NCBI GenBank assembly: GCA_965217825.1
Contig: OZ244571.1
Coordinates: 2,914,001 to 2,978,000 of the forward strand
Direction of reading: 5' to 3'
Source of the DNA: VXNE01 sp965217825
GTDB taxonomy: Bacteria > Pseudomonadota > Gammaproteobacteria > Pseudomonadales > Azotimanducaceae
DNA length: 64,000 nucleotides
Made by a program: the position numbers and the translations under genes. The first letter of the stretch is position 1; each line of letters begins with the position of its first letter. A model generated the notes under the pieces. It was not told where the DNA came from. It saw nothing but the letters and a program-made list of their open reading frames with translations, and ran no database searches. Positions 1 through 8,782 of this stretch are shown in pieces.

Positions 1-250
1 AGTTGATGTGGTCGGCGACGACAACGGTCCCGAACTTCTGGACATGTTGCTGCATGCGCTCCATCAGTTCCGGTCCCTGTAGACCGTCAGCATCCCCCGG
101 CCAGTTGTCGACATCGGTGGTTGTGGTGAGCTGTCCACCCACTTCGACGCCCGCAATGAGCACAGGCTCCAGGTTCGCTCTCGTCGCGTAAAGCGCGGCT
201 GTATACCCGGCGGGTCCTGACCCGAGCACGATGAGCTTGCGTCGCGTCAT
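1..250 (-). CDS. trxB: thioredoxin reductase, N-terminal part (runs off window start)
   Basis: This is a flavin-dependent NADPH:thioredoxin oxidoreductase, read on the minus strand with only the first 83 codons present. The start is ATG at 250, overlapping the TGA of the upstream gene by two bases (cgATGAcg arrangement), so the two are translationally linked. Visible features are the FAD-binding Rossmann motif GSGPAGYTAALYATRANL near residues 9-26 and the family segment GGQLTTTTDVDNWPG. The CxxC redox pair lies beyond the window, so catalytic completeness cannot be checked. The alternative, another FAD pyridine-nucleotide oxidoreductase, is less likely given the GGQLTTTT segment. Confidence 0.9.
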   Translation of the reverse strand, partial: MTRRKLIVLGSGPAGYTAALYATRANLEPVLIAGVEVGGQLTTTTDVDNWPGDADGLQGPELMERMQQHVQKFGTVVVADHIN

Positions 251-549
251 CGACCCGAGCGCGCTGCGGCCGCTTCCAGCAGGTCGATATAGGGGTCGGC
301 CCTGGCGTGGCGGGACAGGTAGTGCGCCATGCTCACGCCGTCTCCGTTTTTGGCAGTCACGTCGCGTCCGGCGTCCACATAGAAGTCGAGGAACCGGGCG
401 AAGTCGCCAGCGCGCATGCTCCTGTATGCGAACAGCAGGACATGGAATTCCGGATCGCCTGGAAGGTCAGGCGGGACCTTGCGTAGGAAGCTCGCCACTC
501 GATCGTCGTCCCACACCTCGTCGAGCACTTTCTGTTTGTCGGGCTTCAT
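247..549 (-). CDS. PA4642-family conserved protein
   Basis: A protein of about 100 residues resembling the small PA4642 family of gammaproteobacteria, whose function is unknown. It starts with a charged segment (MKPDKQKVLDEV), has a DDRVASFLRKVP block, then a FARFLDFYVDAGRDVTAKNG segment suggesting a short helical or ankyrin-like fold, and ends ADPYIDLLEAAAA. No signal peptide or membrane segment is visible. ATG at 549 matches the family N-terminus; a TTG at 567 would add six residues. The stop overlaps the trxB start, and it lies 77 bases after phoU, so it may be the penultimate gene of the pho-pst transcript. Assignment is by remembered family resemblance. Confidence 0.7.
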   Translation of the reverse strand: MKPDKQKVLDEVWDDDRVASFLRKVPPDLPGDPEFHVLLFAYRSMRAGDFARFLDFYVDAGRDVTAKNGDGVSMAHYLSRHARADPYIDLLEAAAARSGR

Positions 550-626
550 CGTCGTCAGAGTACTCAAGCCTTAAGAAAAACGGGAGGAGATGATACTCCA
601 CGCGAACATCGCGGTTGCCCTGGCGG

Positions 627-1328
627 TCACTCGCGCGCGGACACGCCGCCGCCGGCCAGGGACTTTATGTGGCGCACATCGGTTCCCTCGATGAGGTATA
701 CGGTGTATTCGCAGATGTTCTTCGCGTGATCGCCGATGCGTTCCAGCGCCCGCGCCGTCCATATGGTGTTCAGGGATTGCATGACACTTTCGGCGCGCAT
801 GTGCAGGCCCTGGGATAGCGATTCGTTAATGTCCGCGAACATTCTGTCGACCTCCGCGTCGGCCTGGATAACCGAACGCGCCGCTTCCAGATCCAGACGC
901 GCGAAAGCGTCGAGGGTGTTGGCAACCATCCTGATGACCGATTGCTGCATGCGCTTCACGTTCGCGTATTGATCCGCCGGCAAGGGCAGATGAGAGATCT
1001 TCGCCGCCATCCTGGCGATCTTTTCGGCCTCGTCGCCCATGCGTTCGAGGTCGATGCACCCTTTCATGATGGTGATGAGCAGACGCAGGTCGCCTGCCGT
1101 GGGTTGCCGGCGCGCGATGATGTGTATGCAACGGTCGTCGAGAACGCGTTCGAGCCGGTTGATCTCCACCTCGCCCGCTCGCACCGTTTCGGCTGCTTCG
1201 GCGTCATGCGTGACGAACGCCCGCGTTGCCGTTTGCACCTGTCTTTCGACTCGCCCGCCCATATCCATGAAGCCGAGCCGAACGGACTCCAGTTCGCTGT
1301 CGTACTGCCCCGAAATGTGTCGGTTCAT
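627..1328 (-). CDS. phoU: phosphate signalling regulator PhoU
   Basis: PhoU dampens PhoR/PhoB signalling when phosphate is plentiful by coupling the Pst transporter to the sensor kinase. The 233-residue length is normal. The protein is all-helical with the two repeated metal-binding helices of the family: ERMGDEAEKIARMA (about residue 95) and ERIGDHAKNICEYTVYLIEG (about residue 196). The start is ATG at 1328 with a good upstream AAGGAG on the minus strand. It is separated from pstB by a 250 bp palindromic repeat, which is odd because in most genomes pstB and phoU are nearly contiguous. Confidence 0.95.
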   Translation of the reverse strand: MNRHISGQYDSELESVRLGFMDMGGRVERQVQTATRAFVTHDAEAAETVRAGEVEINRLERVLDDRCIHIIARRQPTAGDLRLLITIMKGCIDLERMGDEAEKIARMAAKISHLPLPADQYANVKRMQQSVIRMVANTLDAFARLDLEAARSVIQADAEVDRMFADINESLSQGLHMRAESVMQSLNTIWTARALERIGDHAKNICEYTVYLIEGTDVRHIKSLAGGGVSARE

Positions 1329-1350
1329 CGGCGCTCCTTCATCCGGGCCC

Positions 1351-1604
1351 GCTTAACCCCCATATCTCACCAAGCCGCTTGTTGGTTTGTTGAATGTCAT
1401 TTGGTTTCAATAGGCTATTTCCGTTTTTCGGAGTTCCTCGCGGGAACAGATTGCGCTGACCGCGCCCTCGCTGGTCTTTTTTTCGCGTGCGGGCACATGC
1501 TCGCTCCAACATAAGCAGTGGCTATGCTTCCGCTCGCGAGCACCCGCACGCGAAAAAAATCCTGCGCGATCATCGCGGCCCTTGGTGAGATATGCGGGTT
1601 AACC
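1351..1604. repeat. long-palindrome dispersed repeat, copy 1 (between pstB and phoU)
   Basis: A ~254 bp element bounded by 24-base terminal inverted repeats (1351-1374 and 1581-1604, 22 of 24 matching). It contains a central inverted repeat: the arm at 1477-1504 (TTTTTTTCGCGTGCGGG...) pairs with 1536-1559 (...CCCGCACGCGAAAAAAA). It is homologous over its whole length to 52474-52723. The outer right end contains the TAA stop of pstB (1599-1601). Both ends carry TTAA, so TA- or TTAA-targeted insertion is possible but not proven. No credible protein is encoded. It resembles a MITE or large REP-type element and would form a long hairpin in the pst transcript. Confidence 0.85.
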
Positions 1605-2477
1605 ATAGCGGCCCGTGATGTAGTCCTCCGTCTGCTGCCGCGAGGGATTCGTGAAAATCGTATCGGTGTCGTCGTGTTCAATCAGTTCGCCGAGATACAG
1701 GAACGCAGTGTAGTCCGATACGCGGGCCGCCTGCTGCATGTTGTGCGTGACGATCACGATCGTGTAGTCGTTCTTTAGCTGATCGATCAATTCCTCGATC
1801 TTCAGTGTGGAAATCGGATCGAGCGCGGAGGCGGGTTCATCCAGCAACAGTACCTCCGGTTCGACCGCGATTGCCCGGGCGATTACCAATCGCTGCTGTT
1901 GCCCGCCAGACAGTTCCAGGGCCGAGTCCTTCAGACGGTCCCTAACCTCTTCCCAAAGCGCGGCGCTCCTCAATCCCGACTCGACGCGGTCATCGATCTC
2001 CGAGCGTCCCATGCCGCGCTGTAGTCGCAGGCCGTACGCCACGTTCTCGTAGATGGACTTCGGGAACGGATTCGGGCGTTGGAACACCATGCCGACCAGC
2101 CGTCTGAGCTGAGCCACGTCGATAGATCGATCATGGATGTTCTCTCCGTTCAACGATATCTCGCCGGTTATCAGAACATCGTCGATCAAGTCGTTCATAC
2201 GGTTGAAACATCGCAGCAGCGTCGACTTGCCGCATCCCGAAGGTCCTATGAAGGCCGTCACCCGGTTCCTGGGAATCGCCAGCGAAATGTCACTCAGCGC
2301 CTGATTGTCGCCGTAGAAGAGGGACACCCCTCGCACATCAAGGCAAATCTCCTCGGAGACCGCCATTCTCTCCCGTGCGGAGCCCGCCCCGGGATCCTGG
2401 CTGCGGGCGTGCCCACCGGCAATTTCCGCCGGGTTGTCCGGGAACGCGTTCAAGTCTTCGGGGCGTGGCTCTCGCAT
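1599..2477 (-). CDS. pstB: phosphate ABC transporter ATP-binding protein PstB
   Basis: The cytoplasmic ATPase of the high-affinity phosphate importer. Visible motifs are Walker A GPSGCGKST, the ABC signature LSGGQQQR, Walker B VLLLDEPASALDP and the switch histidine in IVIVTHNMQQ. It is 292 residues with a non-conserved 37-residue leader; an internal ATG at 2366 (MAVSEEICLDV) gives the family-typical ~255 residues and may be the true start. It lies 5 bases after pstA on the same strand. Its final codon and stop lie within the terminal repeat of the palindromic element, yet the C-terminal ITGRYG is the normal family ending, so the element has not damaged the protein. Confidence 0.95.
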   Translation of the reverse strand: MREPRPEDLNAFPDNPAEIAGGHARSQDPGAGSARERMAVSEEICLDVRGVSLFYGDNQALSDISLAIPRNRVTAFIGPSGCGKSTLLRCFNRMNDLIDDVLITGEISLNGENIHDRSIDVAQLRRLVGMVFQRPNPFPKSIYENVAYGLRLQRGMGRSEIDDRVESGLRSAALWEEVRDRLKDSALELSGGQQQRLVIARAIAVEPEVLLLDEPASALDPISTLKIEELIDQLKNDYTIVIVTHNMQQAARVSDYTAFLYLGELIEHDDTDTIFTNPSRQQTEDYITGRYG

Positions 2478-2482
2478 GGGCC

Positions 2483-4189
2483 TCAGGCCTCGGCGATCTG
2501 GTAACGTTTTTCCAATCGGTTCCTGAGGGTGATTGCCGCCAGGTTCAGAACGATGACGATGAAAATCAGCAGCAGCGCCGTCGCGTAGACGATCGGTTGC
2601 GCGGCTTCCACGTTGGGACTTTGAAATCCCACGTCATAGATATGAAAACCGAGGTGCATGAACTTCCGCTCAAGGTGCACAAAGGGCGGATTGAGGTCTA
2701 CGGGCAACGCCGGCGCGAGCTTTACGACGCCCACCAGCATGAGCGGCGCAACCTCGCCCGCGGCCCGCGCCACCGCCAATATTATACCGGTCAGGATTGA
2801 CGGACTCGCGACGGGCAACACGAGGCGGAATAGCGTCTCCGCCTTGGTGGCGCCGAGCGCCAGGCTCCCTTCCCGGATCGCGCGCGGTATCCTTGTCAAG
2901 CCCTCCTCGGTGGAGACGATCACCACCGGCATGGTCAGTAGCGCGAGGGTAAGGGATGCCCAGATAAGCCCTGGCGTTCCGAATGTGGGTGCGGGCTGTG
3001 CTTCTGGAAAGAACAGGTCATCGATCGTCCCGCCGACGAGATACACGAAAAAACCGAGACCGAACACGCCGTAGACGATGCTCGGAACTCCGGCGAGATT
3101 GTTGACAGCGATCCTGATCACCCTGACGAGCAGACCTTGCCGAGCATATTCGCGCAGGTATACGGCGGCGATCACACCAAGCGGCGACACTATCACAGCC
3201 ATGAGAAGAACCATCATGACCGTGCCAAAAATGGCCGGGAAAATACCGCCCTCGGTGTTCGCTTCGCGTGGCTCGCCGGTCAGGAAAACGCCTAAGCTCC
3301 GGATGTAGTGGCGCAGCTTGTCGTATACCGACATGGCGTTTGGTCGCCACACGCGTATCACGTCGCTCAATGGCTGCATGAAGCTGCGGCCATCCATGAT
3401 GGCAATTTCGACGACATCCCGCCGCATGGCCACCGAAAGGGTCCGGAGCCGCGTCTCCGCCTCCTGGTACGTGGCCATCAGTAGGCGCTCCTGCTCTGCG
3501 ATGTCGGGCGCTTCGTGGGTTCCCTGAAGGACGCGCCGACGCTTTTCGAGGCGCAAGCGTTCGAGCTTGTAGTTGACCGTATCGATGGTCGTTGCCTGCG
3601 TGACAGCCATCTCTTCACGCAATGCGGCGACACGCCCGAGACGTGATTGCAGTTCCTCCCAGGTCCCTGTACCGGTAGCGACCAGCGCGTCCTTCTCGTA
3701 GACGGCGGAGATATGACCGTATGCATTGCCCCATTCGGCACGCTCGAACACGGCAACATCGCGCGGGAAAGTCTTGTCGACGACGCTCCCCGCAGGTACC
3801 CAGTGAAAGTCCGGGCCGTTTACGCGGCGGTTGCCGGTCTTTACCAGCCAACGTTCGATCGGCTCGGTGCCCGATTCGCCTGTCTGTTCGAAACTGGTGG
3901 GGTCGGTGTATTCGACATCGACCAGTTCCCCGATCATCGTCGTGCCGTCGTCCAATCGCAGCACGGCGACATCGTCTGGCCAGAAATGGGCCAGGCCGCG
4001 GGCGGCGATGAGGCCCAGCAAACCCGCGACTGCGGCGACGCCGACGCCGACAGCCATGGCGTTGAGCCAGATCCATGGGGTTCCGGACGTCCACCAGCTT
4101 TCTCTAGAGGGGTCCTCTCTCGCGGTTCCTCTTGGTCGAAGGCTCCTCCGCTCGCCCGCGGGACTGTTTGTCCGAGTTTCCAACGGCAT
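2483..4189 (-). CDS. pstA: phosphate ABC transporter permease PstA (long form)
   Basis: Inner-membrane permease subunit of the Pst importer. At 568 residues it is much longer than E. coli PstA (~296) and resembles the long PstA of Pseudomonas-type clusters: a first membrane helix near residues 45-70, a periplasmic domain with a coiled-coil-like stretch (LERLRLEKRRRV) to about 300, then the ABC permease domain with the EAA-loop EGSLALGATKAETLFRLVLPVA near residues 440-460. Its ATG shares one base with the pstC stop (TAATG), implying coupled translation. Confidence 0.93.
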   Translation of the reverse strand: MPLETRTNSPAGERRSLRPRGTAREDPSRESWWTSGTPWIWLNAMAVGVGVAAVAGLLGLIAARGLAHFWPDDVAVLRLDDGTTMIGELVDVEYTDPTSFEQTGESGTEPIERWLVKTGNRRVNGPDFHWVPAGSVVDKTFPRDVAVFERAEWGNAYGHISAVYEKDALVATGTGTWEELQSRLGRVAALREEMAVTQATTIDTVNYKLERLRLEKRRRVLQGTHEAPDIAEQERLLMATYQEAETRLRTLSVAMRRDVVEIAIMDGRSFMQPLSDVIRVWRPNAMSVYDKLRHYIRSLGVFLTGEPREANTEGGIFPAIFGTVMMVLLMAVIVSPLGVIAAVYLREYARQGLLVRVIRIAVNNLAGVPSIVYGVFGLGFFVYLVGGTIDDLFFPEAQPAPTFGTPGLIWASLTLALLTMPVVIVSTEEGLTRIPRAIREGSLALGATKAETLFRLVLPVASPSILTGIILAVARAAGEVAPLMLVGVVKLAPALPVDLNPPFVHLERKFMHLGFHIYDVGFQSPNVEAAQPIVYATALLLIFIVIVLNLAAITLRNRLEKRYQIAEA

Positions 4190-6492
4190 TACAGGTTGCC
4201 GTATCGGGCTCTAAGCCGTTGCCGAACCAGTTCGGCGCCGGTGTTGAAGAAGAACGTAATGAGGAACAGCACGAGCGCGGCAAGGAACAGGAGGCGGTAG
4301 TGGCTGCTGCCCACCTCCGATTCGGGAAGTTCCACGGCGATGTTGGCGGCGAAGGTACGCATCCCCTGGAAGATATTGAGATCCATCAGGGGCGTATTGC
4401 CTGTGGCCATGAGTACGATCATGGTTTCGCCGACGGCTCGGCCGAGACCGATCATCAGGGCCGAAAAGATACCTGGGCTTGCGGTCAGGATGACGACGCG
4501 CGTCAGGGTTTGCCAATTTGTCGCGCCGAGCGCGAGGGACCCGATGGTCAGGTGGCGCGGCACGCCGTGAATCGCGTCTTCGGAAATGGCGAAGATGACG
4601 GGGATCACGGCCAGGCCCATGGCTATGCCGACCACCAGCGCATTGCGCTGGTCATAGTCGAGTCCGAGTGTGGCGAGAAACCACGCCTGCGCATCGCCGC
4701 CGAACAACAGGCGTTCAAGCTCGCCGTCGATTGCGAACACCGCCCATGTCGACAAGACCAGGACCGGTATGCTGAGTGCCGCGAACCAACCGTCGAACGG
4801 CCGCGTCACGCGGCTGGGCAACAAATGCCAGAACCACGCGAACACCAGCATGCAGATGGGCGCGGCGACGAAGAGCGAAAGCACGGCGGACAGGTTTTGT
4901 TCCACAAGCGGGGCGAACCACAGTCCCGCCAGGAAGCCCAGAATCACCGTGGGCATTGCCGCCATGATCTCTATTCCCGGTTTGACCCAGCGCCGCATCG
5001 GTGCCGCCATGAAGTACCCGGTGTAGACGGCCCCCATTACCGCGATGGGCGTCGCGAAGATCATCGCGTAGAAGGCCGCCTTCAACGTGCCGAAGAGCAG
5101 TGGAGAGAACGAGAATTTCGGCTCGAAATCGTTGTCCGCCGAAGAACTCTGCCAGCTATGAACGGGTTCCGGATAGCCCTCGTACCAGACCTTGTGCCAC
5201 AGCGCTGACCAGGAAATCTCGGGGTGATGATTGGTGACGGCGTAGCGGCGCAGGTCGCCGTCGGGCATCGCAAGGAATATCCGGTCGGAACGCGGCGAAA
5301 ACACCGCCGCCGACGGCGTTGTCAGTCCCGTCGCGAACGACGCCAGGTGGCGCTCGGACGTCGAGTGCAAAAGATGCATTCCGCCTTGGGCATCCAGCGC
5401 CATCATTCCCTTGCGGCGCGGTTCCGCCACGACTGCCGAAATTGCGTCGCCAAACTCGAAGTTGCGCGCTGGAACCAGGGTCGTGCCGCCCGGGCCGCCT
5501 CGCAGGATCCACTGGGTCAGATTTCCGCTGTTGTCTGCCGCCATCAGCGAATAGCGTCCCAACAGTAGCGTCATGACGGAAAGTTCGACGCCATCGCCAA
5601 CCAGGTGCCCGGAATAGGTTTCGGCGGCCGCGTCGAGGACGGCGATGTCGTAGACGGTCACAGCGCCCTCGGAATTCGTCGCATAGAGCCAACTGCCTCG
5701 AGGGCCGAAATCGAGGCGGTCAATACTCCGCCGGGGCCGTATGTCGACGCTGCGCGGAAACGCCAACGTGTCGTCAACCTGCTCGAATTGCCAGATCCGA
5801 ATGCTGCCGGCAGCGTCAAGTACCGCAACGCGCAACACTGACTCCTCAAGGTAGAAGTCGAATTGCCGTCCATGGAACAAACGCCCAGGGGGAGCATCAG
5901 CGGCCAGGGGCGGTTGTTCCATGGTCGGCGAGCCGGGTCGGGCCACGAAATTCCCAGGTTCGTGGTATATCCTGGGTTGGCTGGGTTCTTGCCCGGTCAG
6001 AATTGCGCCGAGAGGCAGTGGTTTGCCGCCGAACAATCGGTCTACGCGATCTTCGAGATAGCCAATGTCGCCATCGAAGCGCCTGCGGAACCAGACGCGA
6101 ACGAACGTAGCCGTGCCATCCTCGCCAACCAGTGCATAGATATCGTTGCTGGGAAATACGAGCCGAATGCCGGCGAGGGGATACTGCGTCAAACGTTCGG
6201 AACGCCGGACGGCGCCGGTTTCTGGATCTACGAAGAAAATGGTGCCATCTGCGTCGATTGCGTAGAGCGACTCGACGCTGTCGTTGGTGCCCGCGGCAAG
6301 AATATTGCTCGCGGGCAGACGCAGACCGTCGAGTTCGCTGATATCCGCTGGGCGGAAGATCGGAGCCGCCACCATAAGCAGGTAAAAGAAGATAAGCGTG
6401 ATCGCGCCGATAATCGCGCCGCCCCCGAAACCGACCACGCGTGCCGTCAGCTTGTCGACGATTCGCCGCCGCCAGGGCAAGACCGGGATCAC
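4189..6492 (-). CDS. pstC: phosphate ABC transporter permease PstC (long form)
   Basis: Partner permease of PstA. The 767-residue protein has an N-terminal membrane segment (residues ~20-45), a ~420-residue periplasmic region that looks beta-rich and propeller-like (repeated short blocks such as SWLYATNSEGAVTVYDIAVL and SDRIFLAMPDGDLRRYAV), and a C-terminal permease domain with the coupling loop SLALGATNWQTLTRVVILTA near residue 660. E. coli PstC lacks the large domain; long PstC proteins are known in Pseudomonas and relatives. The start overlaps the pstS stop by 4 bases (ATGA). Confidence 0.93.
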   Translation of the reverse strand: MIPVLPWRRRIVDKLTARVVGFGGGAIIGAITLIFFYLLMVAAPIFRPADISELDGLRLPASNILAAGTNDSVESLYAIDADGTIFFVDPETGAVRRSERLTQYPLAGIRLVFPSNDIYALVGEDGTATFVRVWFRRRFDGDIGYLEDRVDRLFGGKPLPLGAILTGQEPSQPRIYHEPGNFVARPGSPTMEQPPLAADAPPGRLFHGRQFDFYLEESVLRVAVLDAAGSIRIWQFEQVDDTLAFPRSVDIRPRRSIDRLDFGPRGSWLYATNSEGAVTVYDIAVLDAAAETYSGHLVGDGVELSVMTLLLGRYSLMAADNSGNLTQWILRGGPGGTTLVPARNFEFGDAISAVVAEPRRKGMMALDAQGGMHLLHSTSERHLASFATGLTTPSAAVFSPRSDRIFLAMPDGDLRRYAVTNHHPEISWSALWHKVWYEGYPEPVHSWQSSSADNDFEPKFSFSPLLFGTLKAAFYAMIFATPIAVMGAVYTGYFMAAPMRRWVKPGIEIMAAMPTVILGFLAGLWFAPLVEQNLSAVLSLFVAAPICMLVFAWFWHLLPSRVTRPFDGWFAALSIPVLVLSTWAVFAIDGELERLLFGGDAQAWFLATLGLDYDQRNALVVGIAMGLAVIPVIFAISEDAIHGVPRHLTIGSLALGATNWQTLTRVVILTASPGIFSALMIGLGRAVGETMIVLMATGNTPLMDLNIFQGMRTFAANIAVELPESEVGSSHYRLLFLAALVLFLITFFFNTGAELVRQRLRARYGNL

Positions 6493-7478
6493 CTGTCCCC
6501 CTCGCGGAGATTTTGCAGTTCGCCCATTGCCTGTCGGGGGGACAGCGGGATGTGGCCACCTTTCTGCACAATCATCTGCCCTTCACGGGATAGCACGAAC
6601 TTGAGAAATTCCGTTTCGAGCGGCCGCAGAGGCGAATCGGGTCGCTTGTTTACGTAGATGAACAGGAACCGCGTGAGGGGATAGGAGCGATCTGTGGTAT
6701 TCGGCGCGGTTGCTTCAAATGCCGCTGCGTTGCCACTTCTCGCGAGAGGCACCGCGCGCACCCCGGAAGTCCGGTAGCCCATGCCCGAGTATCCAATGCC
6801 GTTCAGTGATGAAGTGATGGCCTGAACCACCGACGCGGAGCCCGGCTGCTCGTTGACAGTGTTCTTGAAATCACCGGAACAAAGCGCCTTTTGCTTGAAG
6901 TAGCCGTAGGTGCCGGATACCGAGTTGCGTCCGTAGAGTTGCATCGGCCGCATCGCCCAGGCGCCCGTCAGACCGGCATCGCCCCAGGTGCGGATATCCT
7001 TTTCGCCGCCGCAGCGGCGAGATACGGAGAAAACCGCGTCGATGTCCGGCAGCGACATGGACTTGATCGGGTTGTCCTTGTGGACGTACACCGCCAGCGC
7101 ATCGACGGCAACCCGGATGGCGGTCGGCTTATAGCCGCGCCGGGTCTCGAATGCTTCGATCTCCTTGTCCTTCATCAATCGGCTCATCGGGCCGAGATTG
7201 GAAGTGCCTTCCGTCAGAGCGGTGGAGGAACCGGGGGCCTGGACCTGAATGTTGACGTTGGGGTAATGCCTCTTGAATGCCTCGGTCCATAGGGTGATGA
7301 GATTGGCCAGCGTATCGGATCCGGTACTCGACAGATTGCCCGAAATCCCGCTAACGCGTTCATAGGCGGGCAAGCCCGCTGCGGTTTCGGCGACGGGCGC
7401 GGCCGCGGCGAGCAATGTCAGCGCGGCTAACAATGTCGGCGCGGTCGGCGCGCCGAGCGCCGGCAACATTCGATTCAT
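6489..7478 (-). CDS. pstS: periplasmic phosphate-binding protein PstS
   Basis: Captures phosphate in the periplasm and delivers it to PstCA. The N-terminus is a Sec signal peptide with a long alanine/leucine core (about residues 1-33). Phosphate-binding family segments are present: NLSSTGSDTLANLITLW, QAPGSSTALTEGTSNLGPMSR and the GRNSVSGTYGYFKQKALC block. It is 329 residues. It overlaps both neighbours by four bases (phoR stop at 7475, pstC start at 6492), so it probably has no separate promoter, in contrast to many genomes where pstS carries its own strong Pho box. Confidence 0.93.
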   Translation of the reverse strand: MNRMLPALGAPTAPTLLAALTLLAAAAPVAETAAGLPAYERVSGISGNLSSTGSDTLANLITLWTEAFKRHYPNVNIQVQAPGSSTALTEGTSNLGPMSRLMKDKEIEAFETRRGYKPTAIRVAVDALAVYVHKDNPIKSMSLPDIDAVFSVSRRCGGEKDIRTWGDAGLTGAWAMRPMQLYGRNSVSGTYGYFKQKALCSGDFKNTVNEQPGSASVVQAITSSLNGIGYSGMGYRTSGVRAVPLARSGNAAAFEATAPNTTDRSYPLTRFLFIYVNKRPDSPLRPLETEFLKFVLSREGQMIVQKGGHIPLSPRQAMGELQNLREGDR

Positions 7479-8782
7479 GGAACCGATCGTTCGACGCCGC
7501 CGTCTTCGTATTCGGCTTCCCGTGCTGCGGCTGGAAACTCGCAGAAGAAGAGGCTGCCCTTGCCGAGTTCGCTCTCGACCCGCAGCACGGAACCGTGGCG
7601 GCGTAGTACATGCTTGGCAATCGCCAGTCCGAGTCCAGTGCCGCCCCTGACCCGAGATCGCGCGAGATCGATGCGATAGAAGCGTTCCGTGAGCCGCGCC
7701 AGGTGCTCGGGCGCGATGCCCATGCCCTGATCCCGAACTTCAAAGCGTGGACCGTCCTCGCCGTCGAACCAGCGCACGTCGATGGTGCCGCCTTCGGGGC
7801 TGTAGCGGACCGCATTTGTGATCAGGTTGGCGAATGCGCTATAGAGTTCGTCAGGTACGCCCCTGATTCGCAGGCGCTTCTCCGTCTCCAGCGCCAACTC
7901 GTGCCGCCCGCCCGACAAGCCGCGCGCCTCGGCCACGATGATGTGCAGTAGGTGGGACACGTCGACGTATTCCATCGCAGACTCGTCCGGCATGGCCCCT
8001 GACTCAAGCCTTGTAAGCGTCAACAGATCGTCGACCAGCGCCTGCATCCGCCGCACGGGGCTGACCAGCTTTGGCAGGATTGTTTGCAGAGTGTCGTAGT
8101 CGACGTCGGTCGACTGCTCGAGATAGCCGACGATCACTGTCAGCGGCGTCCGCAATTCGTGAGATACATTGGCGACGAAATCCTGCCGCATCGTCAACGC
8201 GCGATTCAATTCGGTGATGTCGCGCACAACAATGAGCGTGCGGTCGTCGTCGATGAGGATACGACGCAGTTCAAGGCGGCGCGTGTTGTCGGCCGGTGCG
8301 GCGATTTCGACGATTTCGCCGTCGGTGTTCCCCCGCAGCAGCCCGCCCGCCTCCGGATCGCGCACGAGCGTGAGGATGTTTTGTCCCCGGTCGTGGGAGG
8401 ACAGGCCCAACAGCCGGCGTGCGGCCTGGTTGAAATCTTCTATCTCGCCGGATTGCCGAACCATAGCCCAGCCGTCCGGAACCGCCTCGGCCGTGCGCTG
8501 CAGGGCGCGTAGCGACCGCAGCAATTTGCGGCTTCGGTCCCTGCCGGATCGTATCGTACGGTACGCGCGATATGCCGCAACGCGCCATCCGCGGTCCGGT
8601 GTTCCCGGCCGGGTCAGCGGGCGCTCGGACCAACGCAGGAATTGACGGTATTGCAGGACGCCGTACAGGATTGCGATGCTGAGCCCAAGGACCAGGCCCC
8701 ACGCGATGCTGTCGGTCGCCCATGCGGCAACTGCCGTGATCGCGCCGACCGCCAGCAGGCGCAAACGGTCATTAGTCGCCAC
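7475..8782 (-). CDS. phoR: phosphate regulon sensor histidine kinase PhoR
   Basis: Membrane-bound kinase that phosphorylates PhoB under phosphate limitation. In order: two hydrophobic helices at the N-terminus with no periplasmic loop to speak of, a PAS region (AMVRQSGEIEDFNQAARRLL), an H-box with His in NVSHELRTPL (about residue 208), an N-box (FANLITNAVRYSP) and a G-box (GTGLGLAIAKHVLRRHG). I chose GTG at 8782, which has GGGGAG just upstream and overlaps phoB by only 11 bases; a start at 8860 would give 461 residues and an unlikely 89-base overlap. Confidence 0.93.
   Translation of the reverse strand: MATNDRLRLLAVGAITAVAAWATDSIAWGLVLGLSIAILYGVLQYRQFLRWSERPLTRPGTPDRGWRVAAYRAYRTIRSGRDRSRKLLRSLRALQRTAEAVPDGWAMVRQSGEIEDFNQAARRLLGLSSHDRGQNILTLVRDPEAGGLLRGNTDGEIVEIAAPADNTRRLELRRILIDDDRTLIVVRDITELNRALTMRQDFVANVSHELRTPLTVIVGYLEQSTDVDYDTLQTILPKLVSPVRRMQALVDDLLTLTRLESGAMPDESAMEYVDVSHLLHIIVAEARGLSGGRHELALETEKRLRIRGVPDELYSAFANLITNAVRYSPEGGTIDVRWFDGEDGPRFEVRDQGMGIAPEHLARLTERFYRIDLARSRVRGGTGLGLAIAKHVLRRHGSVLRVESELGKGSLFFCEFPAAAREAEYEDGGVERSVP

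Noticed and set aside
1415..1681. Reading frames within the palindromic repeat that resemble the frame in its second copy
   Set aside because: Similarity between the two frames follows from DNA repeat homology; no ribosome-binding site or known domain, so not called as genes.
4132..5208. 358-codon plus-strand open frame
   Set aside because: It is antisense to pstC, with repetitive Glu/His/Arg/Gly composition typical of shadow frames in GC-rich DNA.
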